A DNA stretch of 64,000 nt from Gracilibacillus caseinilyticus (lineage in GTDB: Bacteria; Bacillota; Bacilli; Bacillales; Amphibacillaceae). Position 1 is the first letter of the stretch, and each line of letters opens with the position of its first letter. Of the stretch, positions 16,957-25,381 are shown in pieces. The translations under genes and the position numbers were made by a program. The DNA lies in the NCBI RefSeq assembly GCF_022919115.1, contig NZ_CP095072.1:4402001-4466000 (forward strand), written 5' to 3'. The notes beneath the pieces were generated by a model. It made no database searches, was not told the origin of the DNA, and saw only the letters and a program-made list of their open reading frames with translations.

Positions 16957-18225
16957 TTATAGTAAATCGCCTTCAGCGTTAAATTCCCATTCGAACAAAT
17001 CAGAACGTTTCTCTAAGCTTTGATGCGTTTCCACATCTGCCAACATATTTTCAGACACTTCTATTTCACCGATCTCCAGCGTATTCTTAATCCGTACCAC
17101 TCTCGCTTTGGTAAAGTCGAGAATATTACAGGTTTTGATCGCTGCCTGGATTGCTGTTTTTTGATTCGGCATAGCGGTCGAGATATGTGTAGGTCCGACC
17201 ACGGTTGATGTCAGTCCATTGGCATACGTTGCTTCACGATCCATCTTATCGACTAACCGCTGCGTCGTGAAATCGGCTGTACCTACTCCGTTTGCGTTTC
17301 CTTCTGTTTCCTCTGTCAAATCGAGTACCACCATCTTCGTGACCTCTGGTCCTCCATAAGCATATGGCGTCGGGTATCGTCCCGTTATGTTTGGATCCAT
17401 CCCATCACCACTTATGTTCTTTCCAATCTCATCGATAATCAGAACATCAATCTGATCAAAGAATAATTTTGGTAAAGTTGTTTTGGCTAATTGTTGTAAA
17501 TCCGGCTCGCGTTCCTCAATTTCTTCCGGTAACAGCACTTCCAATTTAGCCACTTTATCAAACGCATTCTCTACCGTCGCTACCGCAAACAGAATTGGCA
17601 TTTTATCCAATATAATTTTTGCCATGGCTGGAACGTGCTCTGCCATATGTTTAAATCCTAACTGGTGACAGGCTTCTGCACCTTTTTGTTTTCCTAAACC
17701 GATACTGATCATTTTCATTATTCCACTTTCAACCGGTCCTCTGAATGCTGTATGCGGTTTCACTCGATTGATAACAACTATGCCATCTGCTTCTGAAGCA
17801 AGTTCATCAACATAGATCGGTAAGCCATTTTCTAGTTGATCAATTTGGATTACTTCCATCGATGAACGAATCTCAGCTCCGACAACCTCTTCTTTTACTC
17901 CGAGATGTTCAAGAACTGCCTTTTGACCCGATCCGGTAGCGCCTCCATGGCTTCCCATACATGGCACGATAAACGGCTTTGCGCCTTGTTCTTTTAGAAA
18001 ATCAATCGTTCCTTTCGTTGTTTCTACGAGACGGTCGAGTCCACGGCTGCCAACTGCTACCGCTACCTCCATCCCTGGTGTTATGTTATTTTCCAATCCT
18101 TTCTGATTTAATTGCTGAGATAATACAGCACCTAAATCATCTACCTGTTCATCATTAAAGGACTGTTTTACCTTTGCCATTTTTGGGATCGGAATATGTT
18201 CAACAAGTTCATGTAAAATTCCCAT
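16957..18225 (-). CDS. larA: LarA-family nickel-pincer-nucleotide racemase/epimerase
   Basis: 422 aa, the length of lactate racemase LarA (424). Two catalytic histidines can be matched: His93 in G-S-H-G-G and His158 in R-V-K-P-H-T. Lys171 (G-I-M-K) and His187 are 16 residues apart, the same spacing as the cofactor-linked Lys184 and nickel ligand His200 of LarA. The superfamily includes racemases of lactate, malate and other hydroxy-acids and D-gluconate 2-epimerases. With a gluconokinase-like gene and an SDR in the operon, a sugar-acid C2-epimerase (for example gluconate/mannonate) is more likely than lactate racemase. Start follows GGAGAG 8 nt upstream. Confidence 0.9.
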   Translation of the reverse strand: MGILHELVEHIPIPKMAKVKQSFNDEQVDDLGAVLSQQLNQKGLENNITPGMEVAVAVGSRGLDRLVETTKGTIDFLKEQGAKPFIVPCMGSHGGATGSGQKAVLEHLGVKEEVVGAEIRSSMEVIQIDQLENGLPIYVDELASEADGIVVINRVKPHTAFRGPVESGIMKMISIGLGKQKGAEACHQLGFKHMAEHVPAMAKIILDKMPILFAVATVENAFDKVAKLEVLLPEEIEEREPDLQQLAKTTLPKLFFDQIDVLIIDEIGKNISGDGMDPNITGRYPTPYAYGGPEVTKMVVLDLTEETEGNANGVGTADFTTQRLVDKMDREATYANGLTSTVVGPTHISTAMPNQKTAIQAAIKTCNILDFTKARVVRIKNTLEIGEIEVSENMLADVETHQSLEKRSDLFEWEFNAEGDLL

Positions 18226-18259
18226 CTTTCTCTCTCCTTTGCGTACTTCAGAATTTCGT

Positions 18260-19183
18260 TTACAGCAAGTTGTTCGCTACATAAATGACTATGGTAACCG
18301 TAACCATACTGGCTATGGTTGAAAAAAGCACGGTTTGTGCAGCTAGATCGGGATGGCTTTTGTATTCCTCTGCAATGACAGCACTATTGACGGACGTTGG
18401 CATAGCAGACGCGATCAATAATGCTTGTGCGATAACACCGTCTAACCGGAACAACAAAATAATTAAGAAGGCAACGACGGGTCCTCCAATTAATCGAATC
18501 GACATACTTGCATAAACTGAATATAAACCTTTTTTAAACTTAAACCTTGCCACCTGGGCGCCTAACGTCATTAAAGCTAAAGCTACCATCGAATCTGCAA
18601 TATAGTTCGCAGAGACCCAAACAGGATCTGGAATAGGTACATTCCATGCATTTAACGCAACACCTGCAAGCATGGCATATAATACCGGCATTTTGAAATA
18701 CCCTAAGGCTGCCTTCCATTTACCGTCTTTGGCTGCTCTTAATGAAAAGATACCATAGGAAAACAGGAAGATGTTTTGCAGCGTAAGGACAATAACCTGT
18801 ATCGACATCGCAAAAGGATCACCACGAAACACAAGATCATTGACAGGTACACCATAATTACCAGAATTAAAGAACATAACACTATTAGCAAAAGTGGTTC
18901 GTTTCCCACCTTTAATCGCCATAACTTTGGCTACTACAATGGCTATTGCATATAAAATAACCACTAACAGAACAAAAAAGACGAATACATGTAAAAATAA
19001 ATCAAAGCTGAATGTCGCCTCATACAAGCGGACGAAAATAAAAGCCGGAACAACAAAATAAATATTTAATTTCGCTAATGTTGCTAAGTCTAGTTGAAAT
19101 TTAAGGTGTAAAGTAAACCCAATCGCTAACAAAATAAATATAGGTAGGATTACATCTTTGAAGATGACAAGAAACTCTGCCAA
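18260..19183 (-). CDS. AEC-family permease (auxin efflux carrier/malate permease fold)
   Basis: 307 aa with ten hydrophobic segments. The N-terminal part F-K-D-V-I-L-P-I-F-I-L-L-A-I-G and the mid-protein N-S-G-N-Y-G-V-P motif identify the AEC family, which moves organic anions across the membrane. As first gene of the NPN operon it is the likely importer of the hydroxy- or sugar-acid substrate (inference). I favour TTG at 19183 (ribosome binding site GAGGAAG 6-9 nt upstream, typical M-A-E-F start). A GTG at 19201 would overlap that ribosome binding site. Confidence 0.85.
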   Translation of the reverse strand: MAEFLVIFKDVILPIFILLAIGFTLHLKFQLDLATLAKLNIYFVVPAFIFVRLYEATFSFDLFLHVFVFFVLLVVILYAIAIVVAKVMAIKGGKRTTFANSVMFFNSGNYGVPVNDLVFRGDPFAMSIQVIVLTLQNIFLFSYGIFSLRAAKDGKWKAALGYFKMPVLYAMLAGVALNAWNVPIPDPVWVSANYIADSMVALALMTLGAQVARFKFKKGLYSVYASMSIRLIGGPVVAFLIILLFRLDGVIAQALLIASAMPTSVNSAVIAEEYKSHPDLAAQTVLFSTIASMVTVTIVIYVANNLL

Positions 19184-19203
19184 ATAAAACCACTTCCTCA
19201 CAA

Positions 19204-19221
19204 AATAACAACGTTGTTATT
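19204..19221 (-). promoter_or_regulatory. 18-bp palindromic operator upstream of the NPN operon
   Basis: Perfect palindrome AATAACAACGTTGTTATT, about 20 bp upstream of the first gene. A -10-like TATAGT lies just upstream on the minus strand. Position between promoter and ribosome binding site suits a repressor site. A GntR- or LacI-type regulator is plausible, but no such regulator gene is adjacent. Confidence 0.55.
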
Positions 19222-19332
19222 CACTATATTATCATACCCATACTAAAAAAGGAATGCTGTTTTTATTTTTTTCTTCCAACTATTGCTTTTTACGCGTAGT
19301 GGCCGGGACAAAAGAATGTTAAACAAATTAAA

Positions 19333-19384
19333 AGCCGAACCTAACATGACATGTCCTTAAACAAGATTCGTGCTACCTTCGGCT
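19333..19384. terminator. hairpin upstream of repeat copy C
   Basis: AGCCGAA (19333-19339) pairs with TTCGGCT (19378-19384), with a long loop. The loop sequence GATTCGTGCTACC is homologous to the hairpin at 31001-31053, which also sits just before a long repeat copy. It could serve as a weak terminator or be part of the repeat family. Confidence 0.45.
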
Positions 19385-19475
19385 CTTATCTTGTTCTGTA
19401 AAGGTATACTGTGAAGTAAATTCTACAACAGATCGTGGAAAGCGTGAATCAAATGAATAGGGAAAACTTTTTATT

Positions 19476-19910
19476 CCAATTTGGTCATTTTGACATTTTT
19501 AATGTGCGTAGCAAAGCTCCGGAAATATGCTCCGCGTCCTGTGGGGCACGGATTCAGCTAGGCTACTACTTGAACAATTTCTTTGCTGTCTTGTGCCGAG
19601 GAAGCTTACTTAGAAGCATTACTTGCAGGCACAGACTAAGTGACTCTTCAACTCGCTCTGACGCATGCGGAGTCTCCGCATACTTCCTACGCTTAAAGGA
19701 AGTTCCTACAACGATTGGAACAGTTAAAAGCAGTAGTTCTAGGCATTATAAATTGCTTAATATAGTATGAACACGCGTTGATACCACTCCATATACTACC
19801 TCTTGCATCAATTGTAGAACAAGTACCATAGCTTCAGCCGTGCCCCGCAGGACGCGAAGTGGTTGGCAGGAGCGGTATCCTAGCATATAAACTATGTCAA
19901 TATGGTCTCA
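19476..19910. repeat. interspersed nested-inverted-repeat element, copy C (long form)
   Basis: The left half contains GCGTAGCAAAGCTCCGG, AATATGCTCCGCGTCCTG and TGGGGCACGGATTCAGCTA. The right half holds the inverse: TAGCTTCAGCCGTGCCCC, then GCAGGACGCGAAGTGGTTGG. These arms enclose about 260 bp of loop sequence shared in part with copies D, F and I. The outermost 25-bp terminal repeats are not recognisable here. No gene is supported between the AEC permease and the Gfo/Idh/MocA gene. Confidence 0.7.
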
Positions 19911-20006
19911 ACGCTAATTAACGACAGTATTAATTTAAATCTTAATTGTTCGCTTTCTAGCTTACTCATTTTTATTATATCCTCGCTACTCTCTCAATCC
20001 AACGCA

Positions 20007-21083
20007 CTATTTGGTTACATCGATTGCTGCGGCTTGTGCCTTAAGACATAGTTCAGCAGCTTTGAATGCATGCTTTTGTGTCATCGCATTCTCTGTGCGA
20101 TCAATACAGTCCTTAATTAATTCGCCGAAAAATGGATAACCCACCTTACCATTCAAATCAAAATGCTGCTCTCCTTTTTGATCGACTAAATACAGTTGAT
20201 TCCCTCCTTTTTCGGTAGCTAAATCAACATATTTACGAATTTCAATCATTCCATCCGTTCCGATAATAAAGGTACGACCATCACCCCAGTTACTTAATCC
20301 ATCCGGTGTAAACCAATCGACACGGAAAAATTGTGTTGCACCATTATCCCCTTTTAAAGTCGCATCACCATAATCGTCGAGTTCAGGATATTCAGAATGA
20401 TTATAGTTTCCGATTTTACTATGCAATACTTCTGCATCCTCACAACCTGCGAAGAACAGAAATTGCTCAATCTGATGACTGCCTATATCGCATAAAATCC
20501 CGCCATATCGGTCCTTCTGATAAAACCAATCCGGGCGACTAGGCGCATTAAGGCGGTGCGGTCCGAAGCCGGTAATCTGAATAACTTTACCAATAGCACC
20601 TTGCTCGATTAACTGACCAGCAAATACAGCACTTTCCACATGAAGACGTTCGCTGAAGTATACCATATACTTTTGTCCTGTTTCTTCAACGACTTTTTTG
20701 GTCGCCTCTAGTTGCTCTAAAGTCGTAAATGGTGTTTTGTCTGTAAAATAATCTTTGCCTGCCCGCATCACACGATTACCAAGTGCACTACGCTCAGATG
20801 GGATTGCTGCAGCTGTTACTAACTGCACTTCCTTATCTTCTAACACTTGCTCGACAGACTCCGCTTGACGGGCTTGTGGAAATTTCTCCAAAAAGCGGTC
20901 CACCTTTTCCTGATCAGGATCATAAACCCATTTCAATGTTGCGCCCGCTTCGACAAGGCCGTTACATTGACCGAAGATGTGACCATGATCCAAGGCAACT
21001 GCCGCAATCACAAATTCCCCTTCCTTGACTACTGGATTTGGTTTTCCTTTTGGTGCATAATTCATGCCATCTCCATTACTCAT
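20007..21083 (-). CDS. Gfo/Idh/MocA-family oxidoreductase (1)
   Basis: 358 aa. N-terminal Rossmann fold beginning F-V-I-A-A-V-A-L-D-H-G-H, with the catalytic-lysine motif E-K-P altered to D-K-T-P. The C-terminal sugar-binding domain includes G-G-I-L-C-D-I-G-S-H-Q-I-E, where the Asp and His are the usual catalytic pair. Such enzymes oxidise or reduce sugars, inositols or glycosides with NAD(P). ATG at 21083 has GAGGAGG 8 nt upstream; a TTG-initiated extension to 21149 abuts the upstream gene and is unlikely. Last gene of the AraC-led operon. Confidence 0.85.
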   Translation of the reverse strand: MSNGDGMNYAPKGKPNPVVKEGEFVIAAVALDHGHIFGQCNGLVEAGATLKWVYDPDQEKVDRFLEKFPQARQAESVEQVLEDKEVQLVTAAAIPSERSALGNRVMRAGKDYFTDKTPFTTLEQLEATKKVVEETGQKYMVYFSERLHVESAVFAGQLIEQGAIGKVIQITGFGPHRLNAPSRPDWFYQKDRYGGILCDIGSHQIEQFLFFAGCEDAEVLHSKIGNYNHSEYPELDDYGDATLKGDNGATQFFRVDWFTPDGLSNWGDGRTFIIGTDGMIEIRKYVDLATEKGGNQLYLVDQKGEQHFDLNGKVGYPFFGELIKDCIDRTENAMTQKHAFKAAELCLKAQAAAIDVTK

Positions 21084-21149
21084 GGTAAATTCCTCCTCAT
21101 AATCTAGTATTCTATCTCCTATTGTAAGTGTTTTCAGCCAATGTTCCAA

Positions 21150-22010
21150 TCAAAACCAATCAGCATATCCCATTTTTCTCAAATTTTCTGCCGAATCATG
21201 TAAACAATCGTATGGATCACGACCATATGTGTCATCCTGTTCGATTAAAAAGTATTGAGCTCCTGCTTCAATACTCGCCTCTATAATTTCTGGCATATTT
21301 AAATTTCCTTCACCTACTTCGGCAAATTCTATTAAATTGGTAAACTTATTAAAAAAGTTACTCATATCTTGGAAATCATCGTCTGTTAAACGCAAATCAC
21401 CTATACGGTAATCTTTTAAATGTATAAGGGCAACACGGTCCTTATACTGTTTAATGAAAGATGCCGGATCAACGCCTGCACGGTGGATCCAATGAACATC
21501 TAATTCAAATCCTAATTGACTTGTATTTTCTTTCATTAAATCAAGCAAAAAGGTACCATCAATTCTTTGAAATTCGATATGATGTGTATGATAATAAAGT
21601 TTAATGCCGTCATTCGCTAATTTATGAGCCATCTCTTCCGCCTGGGAAATGAATGACATCATTTTTTGTTTATCTCCCATTTTGGTAAACGGTAACATTC
21701 CGATTCTAATAAACTGGCAATTTAAGTTTTTGCAATCGGCAACAATTTTGTCATAGTCATCTAGTAAATTTTCTTGTTCACGCCCAGGCATCATCGGCTC
21801 TAAAGGAGCACTAATAGCAGTGATTTCAATATCAAAGTCCTCACTTGCCCTCTTTAATTCGCGTACATTATCCTCCAACATTGGTATCTGGGAAACTTCA
21901 ACTGAGCGAAAACCTAATTCATGCAACTTCTTCATCGTTTCATATGCACCTGTTTCTTCGACCTTTTGTTTTAGCATCATCATTTGCACACCTATTTTTG
22001 CTTTAGTCAT
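21150..22010 (-). CDS. sugar phosphate isomerase/epimerase-like TIM barrel protein
   Basis: 286 aa, AP-endonuclease family 2 / xylose-isomerase-like TIM barrel. Metal-binding-type residues can be seen in S-V-E-V-S-Q, Y-Y-H-T-H-H-I-E-F, F-E-L-D-V-H-W-I-H, L-I-H-L-K-D-Y and F-A-E-V-G-E-G. Members include inosose dehydratases, epimerases and 3-keto-glycoside-processing enzymes. It sits between Gfo/Idh/MocA genes and overlaps the upstream one by ATGA, so it probably acts on their keto-sugar product. GGAGGT precedes the ATG by 6 nt. Confidence 0.85.
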   Translation of the reverse strand: MTKAKIGVQMMMLKQKVEETGAYETMKKLHELGFRSVEVSQIPMLEDNVRELKRASEDFDIEITAISAPLEPMMPGREQENLLDDYDKIVADCKNLNCQFIRIGMLPFTKMGDKQKMMSFISQAEEMAHKLANDGIKLYYHTHHIEFQRIDGTFLLDLMKENTSQLGFELDVHWIHRAGVDPASFIKQYKDRVALIHLKDYRIGDLRLTDDDFQDMSNFFNKFTNLIEFAEVGEGNLNMPEIIEASIEAGAQYFLIEQDDTYGRDPYDCLHDSAENLRKMGYADWF

Positions 22011-23017
22011 TGGAATACCTCCATACTGATTTTTTCTTTCCGTTCAGACGATTGATAAATCGTATCAATCATTTCCATCGAAATTAGACCATCACTTGCA
22101 TGAATATAATCAGAACCGTCCGTACAGATTTGCTGATAAAACTGATCGATTAATTTCGCATGGCTTGCTCCATAGTAAAACTTGCTTCCCGGTAGTTTGC
22201 GATCTTCTGCAATCTTTACTTTTTCTCCATCGTCTTTTGCAATGGTCAGTATACTGTCCTTAATAGTCAGTTTCGCCCTTTCTAATACAACCTGAAACTC
22301 GACAGACGAATTTTGTGCATTCGACACCGTTGCAAAAAACAGTCCAGTTGCCTGATTCTCAAACGTAATATGAGCCGTTGCTGTATCCTCAATATCATGA
22401 CCATAATCCAATAATTGATCTACAGAGCCTCTGATCGCATCAATCTTTCCACCAATTAATTGCAATAAATCAAGTGTATGAATGGATTGGTTGATCATCA
22501 CCCCTCCACCAGCTGTTGCCATTGAACCACGCCACGGTTTTTCATTATAGTAAGATTTTGGTCTGTGCCATGTTACAATTCCTTTTAACCCTGTTACAGC
22601 ACCATATTCTCCACTGTTCACAATCGATTGAAGCGCTTCGACAGTTTCGTTTAATCGATTTTGCAAATTGACACATATTTTCACCTGTGGATATTGATGT
22701 TCCAGTGCAGCAATCGCTCGACTGTCGGTCAATGTATGTGCAAGTGGTTTTTCAAGGAGAACATGTACACCCTTCTCCACCGCTGCTTTAGTTACCTGGT
22801 AATGTAAATGGTGAGGAAGGCAAATATGCAAGCAGTCTAATTGCTCCACTTCTAACATTTGTTGATAGTCCTTATAGAATGACACACCCGGAACATGATG
22901 TGTGCATGTCTCATCAATATCACAAACTGCGATAAGCTCTACCTCTGGATGTTGCTGCAGAATCGGAATATGAATGTTAGAAATATCACCTAGACCAACT
23001 ACTCCTGCCTTTAACAT
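22007..23017 (-). CDS. Gfo/Idh/MocA-family oxidoreductase (2)
   Basis: 336 aa. Rossmann motif A-G-V-V-G-L-G-D-I-S at the N-terminus, canonical E-K-P-L-A motif near 94-98, and the substrate-domain segment G-G-G-V-M-I-N-Q-S-I-H-T-L-D with the catalytic His. NAD(P)-dependent, cytoplasmic. It differs clearly from the other two family members in the operon, so they are not recent duplicates. Overlaps the TIM-barrel gene by 4 nt; GAGGGGTGAG lies upstream of its ATG. Confidence 0.87.
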   Translation of the reverse strand: MLKAGVVGLGDISNIHIPILQQHPEVELIAVCDIDETCTHHVPGVSFYKDYQQMLEVEQLDCLHICLPHHLHYQVTKAAVEKGVHVLLEKPLAHTLTDSRAIAALEHQYPQVKICVNLQNRLNETVEALQSIVNSGEYGAVTGLKGIVTWHRPKSYYNEKPWRGSMATAGGGVMINQSIHTLDLLQLIGGKIDAIRGSVDQLLDYGHDIEDTATAHITFENQATGLFFATVSNAQNSSVEFQVVLERAKLTIKDSILTIAKDDGEKVKIAEDRKLPGSKFYYGASHAKLIDQFYQQICTDGSDYIHASDGLISMEMIDTIYQSSERKEKISMEVFQ

Positions 23018-23037
23018 CAGCTCACCCCTCTTCCTGT

Positions 23038-24183
23038 CTATTTTTCCAACGCTCTCCGTTTTTCTAATTCCTGTAAATACAATTCTTCATCAATTGGCAA
23101 GCAAACCTCTTGATTCAACCAGCTTGATAAGTGCATGGCGTTTGCCAATTCCACACCATTTATGCCGTCACTCCCGGGAGCAATCAAAGGCGTTCCATCC
23201 AAAATATTTGCAGCGAAATTCTCTAGAACAGCTAAATGCTGTCCACCCCAGACACTGTCGAACTCTAATACTTCTTCTTCATATATAGCTTCAGGACCCT
23301 TTCCTCTGAGCAACGTCATCATATCCTGCATCGACATCGAGTTGCTCATTTCTCGCTCTGGTTTGTGCAGACGCTTCAGTGTGATTTTTTTACTATCATC
23401 CACTATGATTTTTCCTTTATCACCTAATATCTCTAAACGGTCCGTGCCCATCACATCATGGGTACAAGTAACAAATACACCTGTTGCGCCATTTCCATAG
23501 TCAACAATCGTAGTAACATCGTCTTCTACCGGAATATTTCTCTGATAACCATACTGAGCCTTTGTATAAACTTTCTCTGGCATACCGCACATCCATTGCA
23601 ACAAATCTATCTGGTGTGGTGCTTGATTGACAAGAACACCACCGCCTTCTCCATCCCAAGTTGCGCGCCAAGAACCCGCATCATAATATCCTTGTGGACG
23701 CCACCATGTCGTAATGATCCAATTTGTTCTTCTAACCCCACCTATTTCACCACTATCAATAATTTCCTTCACTTTTTGGTAAAGTGGATTGGTCCGTTGA
23801 TTAAACATAATTGCATAAGTTAGCGCAGGCTTTGTTGCCGCAAATTCATTGATTTCGCGTACTTGCTTCGTATAAACGCCCGCCGGTTTTTCTAATAATG
23901 CGTGAATATCACGTTTCAGTGCTTCGATTCCCATCTCCGGGTGCAAATAATGTGGGACACACGTAACGATGGCATTGACGTTTCCACTGTCCAGCATTTC
24001 AATATAGTTATTATAAAAAGGAACTTTCGGATATTCAGATTGTGCTCGCTCTTGTTTAGCTGAATCAATATCACATATCGCACCTATTTCCATGTTACGG
24101 ATGCGTCCTTCTTTAATAAAATTGGCATACGCACCACCCTGCTGACCTAACCCGATGATTCCTAATTTAACTGTTGACATCAT
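23038..24183 (-). CDS. Gfo/Idh/MocA-family oxidoreductase (3)
   Basis: 381 aa. Rossmann motif L-G-I-I-G-L-G-Q-Q-G-G near residue 7, E-K-P-A-G-V motif near 96, and G-G-G-V-L-V-N-Q-A-P-H-Q-I-D in the substrate domain. Closest in style to inositol 2-dehydrogenase-like proteins, but the substrate cannot be assigned. Start overlaps the AraC stop codon (ATGATG within TGA), with AAAGGAG upstream; the second ATG at 24180 is an alternative. Confidence 0.87.
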   Translation of the reverse strand: MMSTVKLGIIGLGQQGGAYANFIKEGRIRNMEIGAICDIDSAKQERAQSEYPKVPFYNNYIEMLDSGNVNAIVTCVPHYLHPEMGIEALKRDIHALLEKPAGVYTKQVREINEFAATKPALTYAIMFNQRTNPLYQKVKEIIDSGEIGGVRRTNWIITTWWRPQGYYDAGSWRATWDGEGGGVLVNQAPHQIDLLQWMCGMPEKVYTKAQYGYQRNIPVEDDVTTIVDYGNGATGVFVTCTHDVMGTDRLEILGDKGKIIVDDSKKITLKRLHKPEREMSNSMSMQDMMTLLRGKGPEAIYEEEVLEFDSVWGGQHLAVLENFAANILDGTPLIAPGSDGINGVELANAMHLSSWLNQEVCLPIDEELYLQELEKRRALEK

Positions 24184-25040
24184 TCATCACTCCTTTTATA
24201 TATTTCAAGGCGTTTCTGCCGATAGCTTCTCGCAGTCATACCGACATGGTTTTTGAAGAATCGACTAAAATGTGAAACGCTTTCAAAACCACATTCATTT
24301 GCTACTTGTTCCAATGTTTTGTCTACTTCTACCTCAAGTAGAAATTTCACCTGTTGCAATCTTGTGGCCATAACATATTCCATCACGGTATAACCTGTCA
24401 TCTCTTTAAAAACATGTGACACATAAGATTTACTTAAACTCAGTTCATCTGCAATTTTTTGAATCGTTAATTTTTTGTGAAAATGTGTTTGAATATAACT
24501 AGCAATGGTTTCCGCGTGATAGGCTTTGTCATGTTTGTGATTTACCTGTTTGTGCGACGATACCTTACCCAACCGGTTAATGAAGATCAGCAAATGAGCA
24601 AGCATGGCCTTGATCTCCCATATTTTCTCTTCGGGCGGAAGCTGTTGATCCACATAAATTGCTCTCATGCTTTTAAATAGTGCTTCAATTTCATGACCAA
24701 GTTGTTGGTTCCTCGGTCGGATTAAACAATGGTGAATGGAACGGAACACATTAAGCAAGCTACTGGCATTCATTGATTCCAACAGCGGTTCAATAAATTC
24801 AGGTGAAAAATGAATATGACTGCGGATGTATTCACTATTGTCAGGTATGTTGGGCTTATGCAACGCAAGTCCATCCATTAATAAGATATCTCCCGGTTGT
24901 AAATCATAAATTTGATTATGAATCAAATAGCGGCAAACCCCTTTATGAAATAAGAAAATTTCAAATTCCTGATGTGAATGTGCCCTAATATTAGAGAACT
25001 GACCTTCTATCCGGTAATTAATCATTACGTTATCTGCCAT
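24180..25040 (-). CDS. AraC-family transcriptional regulator
   Basis: 286 aa. N-terminal cupin-like effector domain (H-S-H-Q-E-F-E-I-F-L-F-H-K-G at about 21-34), a linker, and a C-terminal pair of helix-turn-helix motifs (I-A-D-E-L-S-L-S-K-S-Y-V-S-H-V-F-K-E-M and V-A-N-E-C-G-F-E-S-V-S-H-F-S-R-F-F-K). It is the first gene of the operon with the three dehydrogenases and the TIM-barrel protein and probably activates it in response to a sugar. A cre-like site lies 35 bp upstream of its start. Confidence 0.9.
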   Translation of the reverse strand: MADNVMINYRIEGQFSNIRAHSHQEFEIFLFHKGVCRYLIHNQIYDLQPGDILLMDGLALHKPNIPDNSEYIRSHIHFSPEFIEPLLESMNASSLLNVFRSIHHCLIRPRNQQLGHEIEALFKSMRAIYVDQQLPPEEKIWEIKAMLAHLLIFINRLGKVSSHKQVNHKHDKAYHAETIASYIQTHFHKKLTIQKIADELSLSKSYVSHVFKEMTGYTVMEYVMATRLQQVKFLLEVEVDKTLEQVANECGFESVSHFSRFFKNHVGMTARSYRQKRLEIYKRSDE

Positions 25041-25074
25041 CTCATCACCTTTATTTCTTCATAGCCTTATTTTA

Positions 25075-25089
25075 TTGTAAACGATTAGA
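25075..25089. promoter_or_regulatory. possible catabolite-responsive element (cre)
   Basis: TTGTAAACGATTAGA matches the CcpA consensus WTGNAANCGNWNNCW at all fixed positions but one. It lies just upstream of the AraC-led operon, where carbon catabolite control would make sense. No experimental support. Confidence 0.4.
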
Positions 25090-25381
25090 TAATAGAATGG
25101 CTAAAAATGCTTGATTTTTTTATTTTTTTGACTGAGAGTGCTTTTTGTTGGAGCAGTCAGAATCCAACAGCCCATTTAATATCAAAAGAAGGCTGGCATC
25201 CGACAAAACATGTGTAGAATGAAACTTATTTTCAAGTTATCTGTTATTTCACTAAAATATCTTTATTTCAAACCGATATAATAGATGCACTCCTCCATTG
25301 TGATAAAAAAGTACATGGCTGTCAGGAATCCACTTATACTAGCAAATAAATAACAAACAACTAAAAGGAGATTGTACAGAT
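25090..25381. other. intergenic region between divergent AraC operon and relP
   Basis: About 290 bp of AT-rich sequence without a supported gene. It must hold the relP promoter; TATACT at about 25336-25341 is a possible -10, but no good -35 goes with it. No riboswitch-like structure was recognised. Confidence 0.5.

Noticed and set aside
16957..18225. Annotation as lactate racemase
   Set aside because: No lactate dehydrogenase or lactate permease is in the operon; the kinase and SDR context argues for a sugar-acid, so only the family name is given.
19435..19770. 111-codon frame in repeat copy C
   Set aside because: No ribosome binding site, and the frame is composed of repeat-element sequence.
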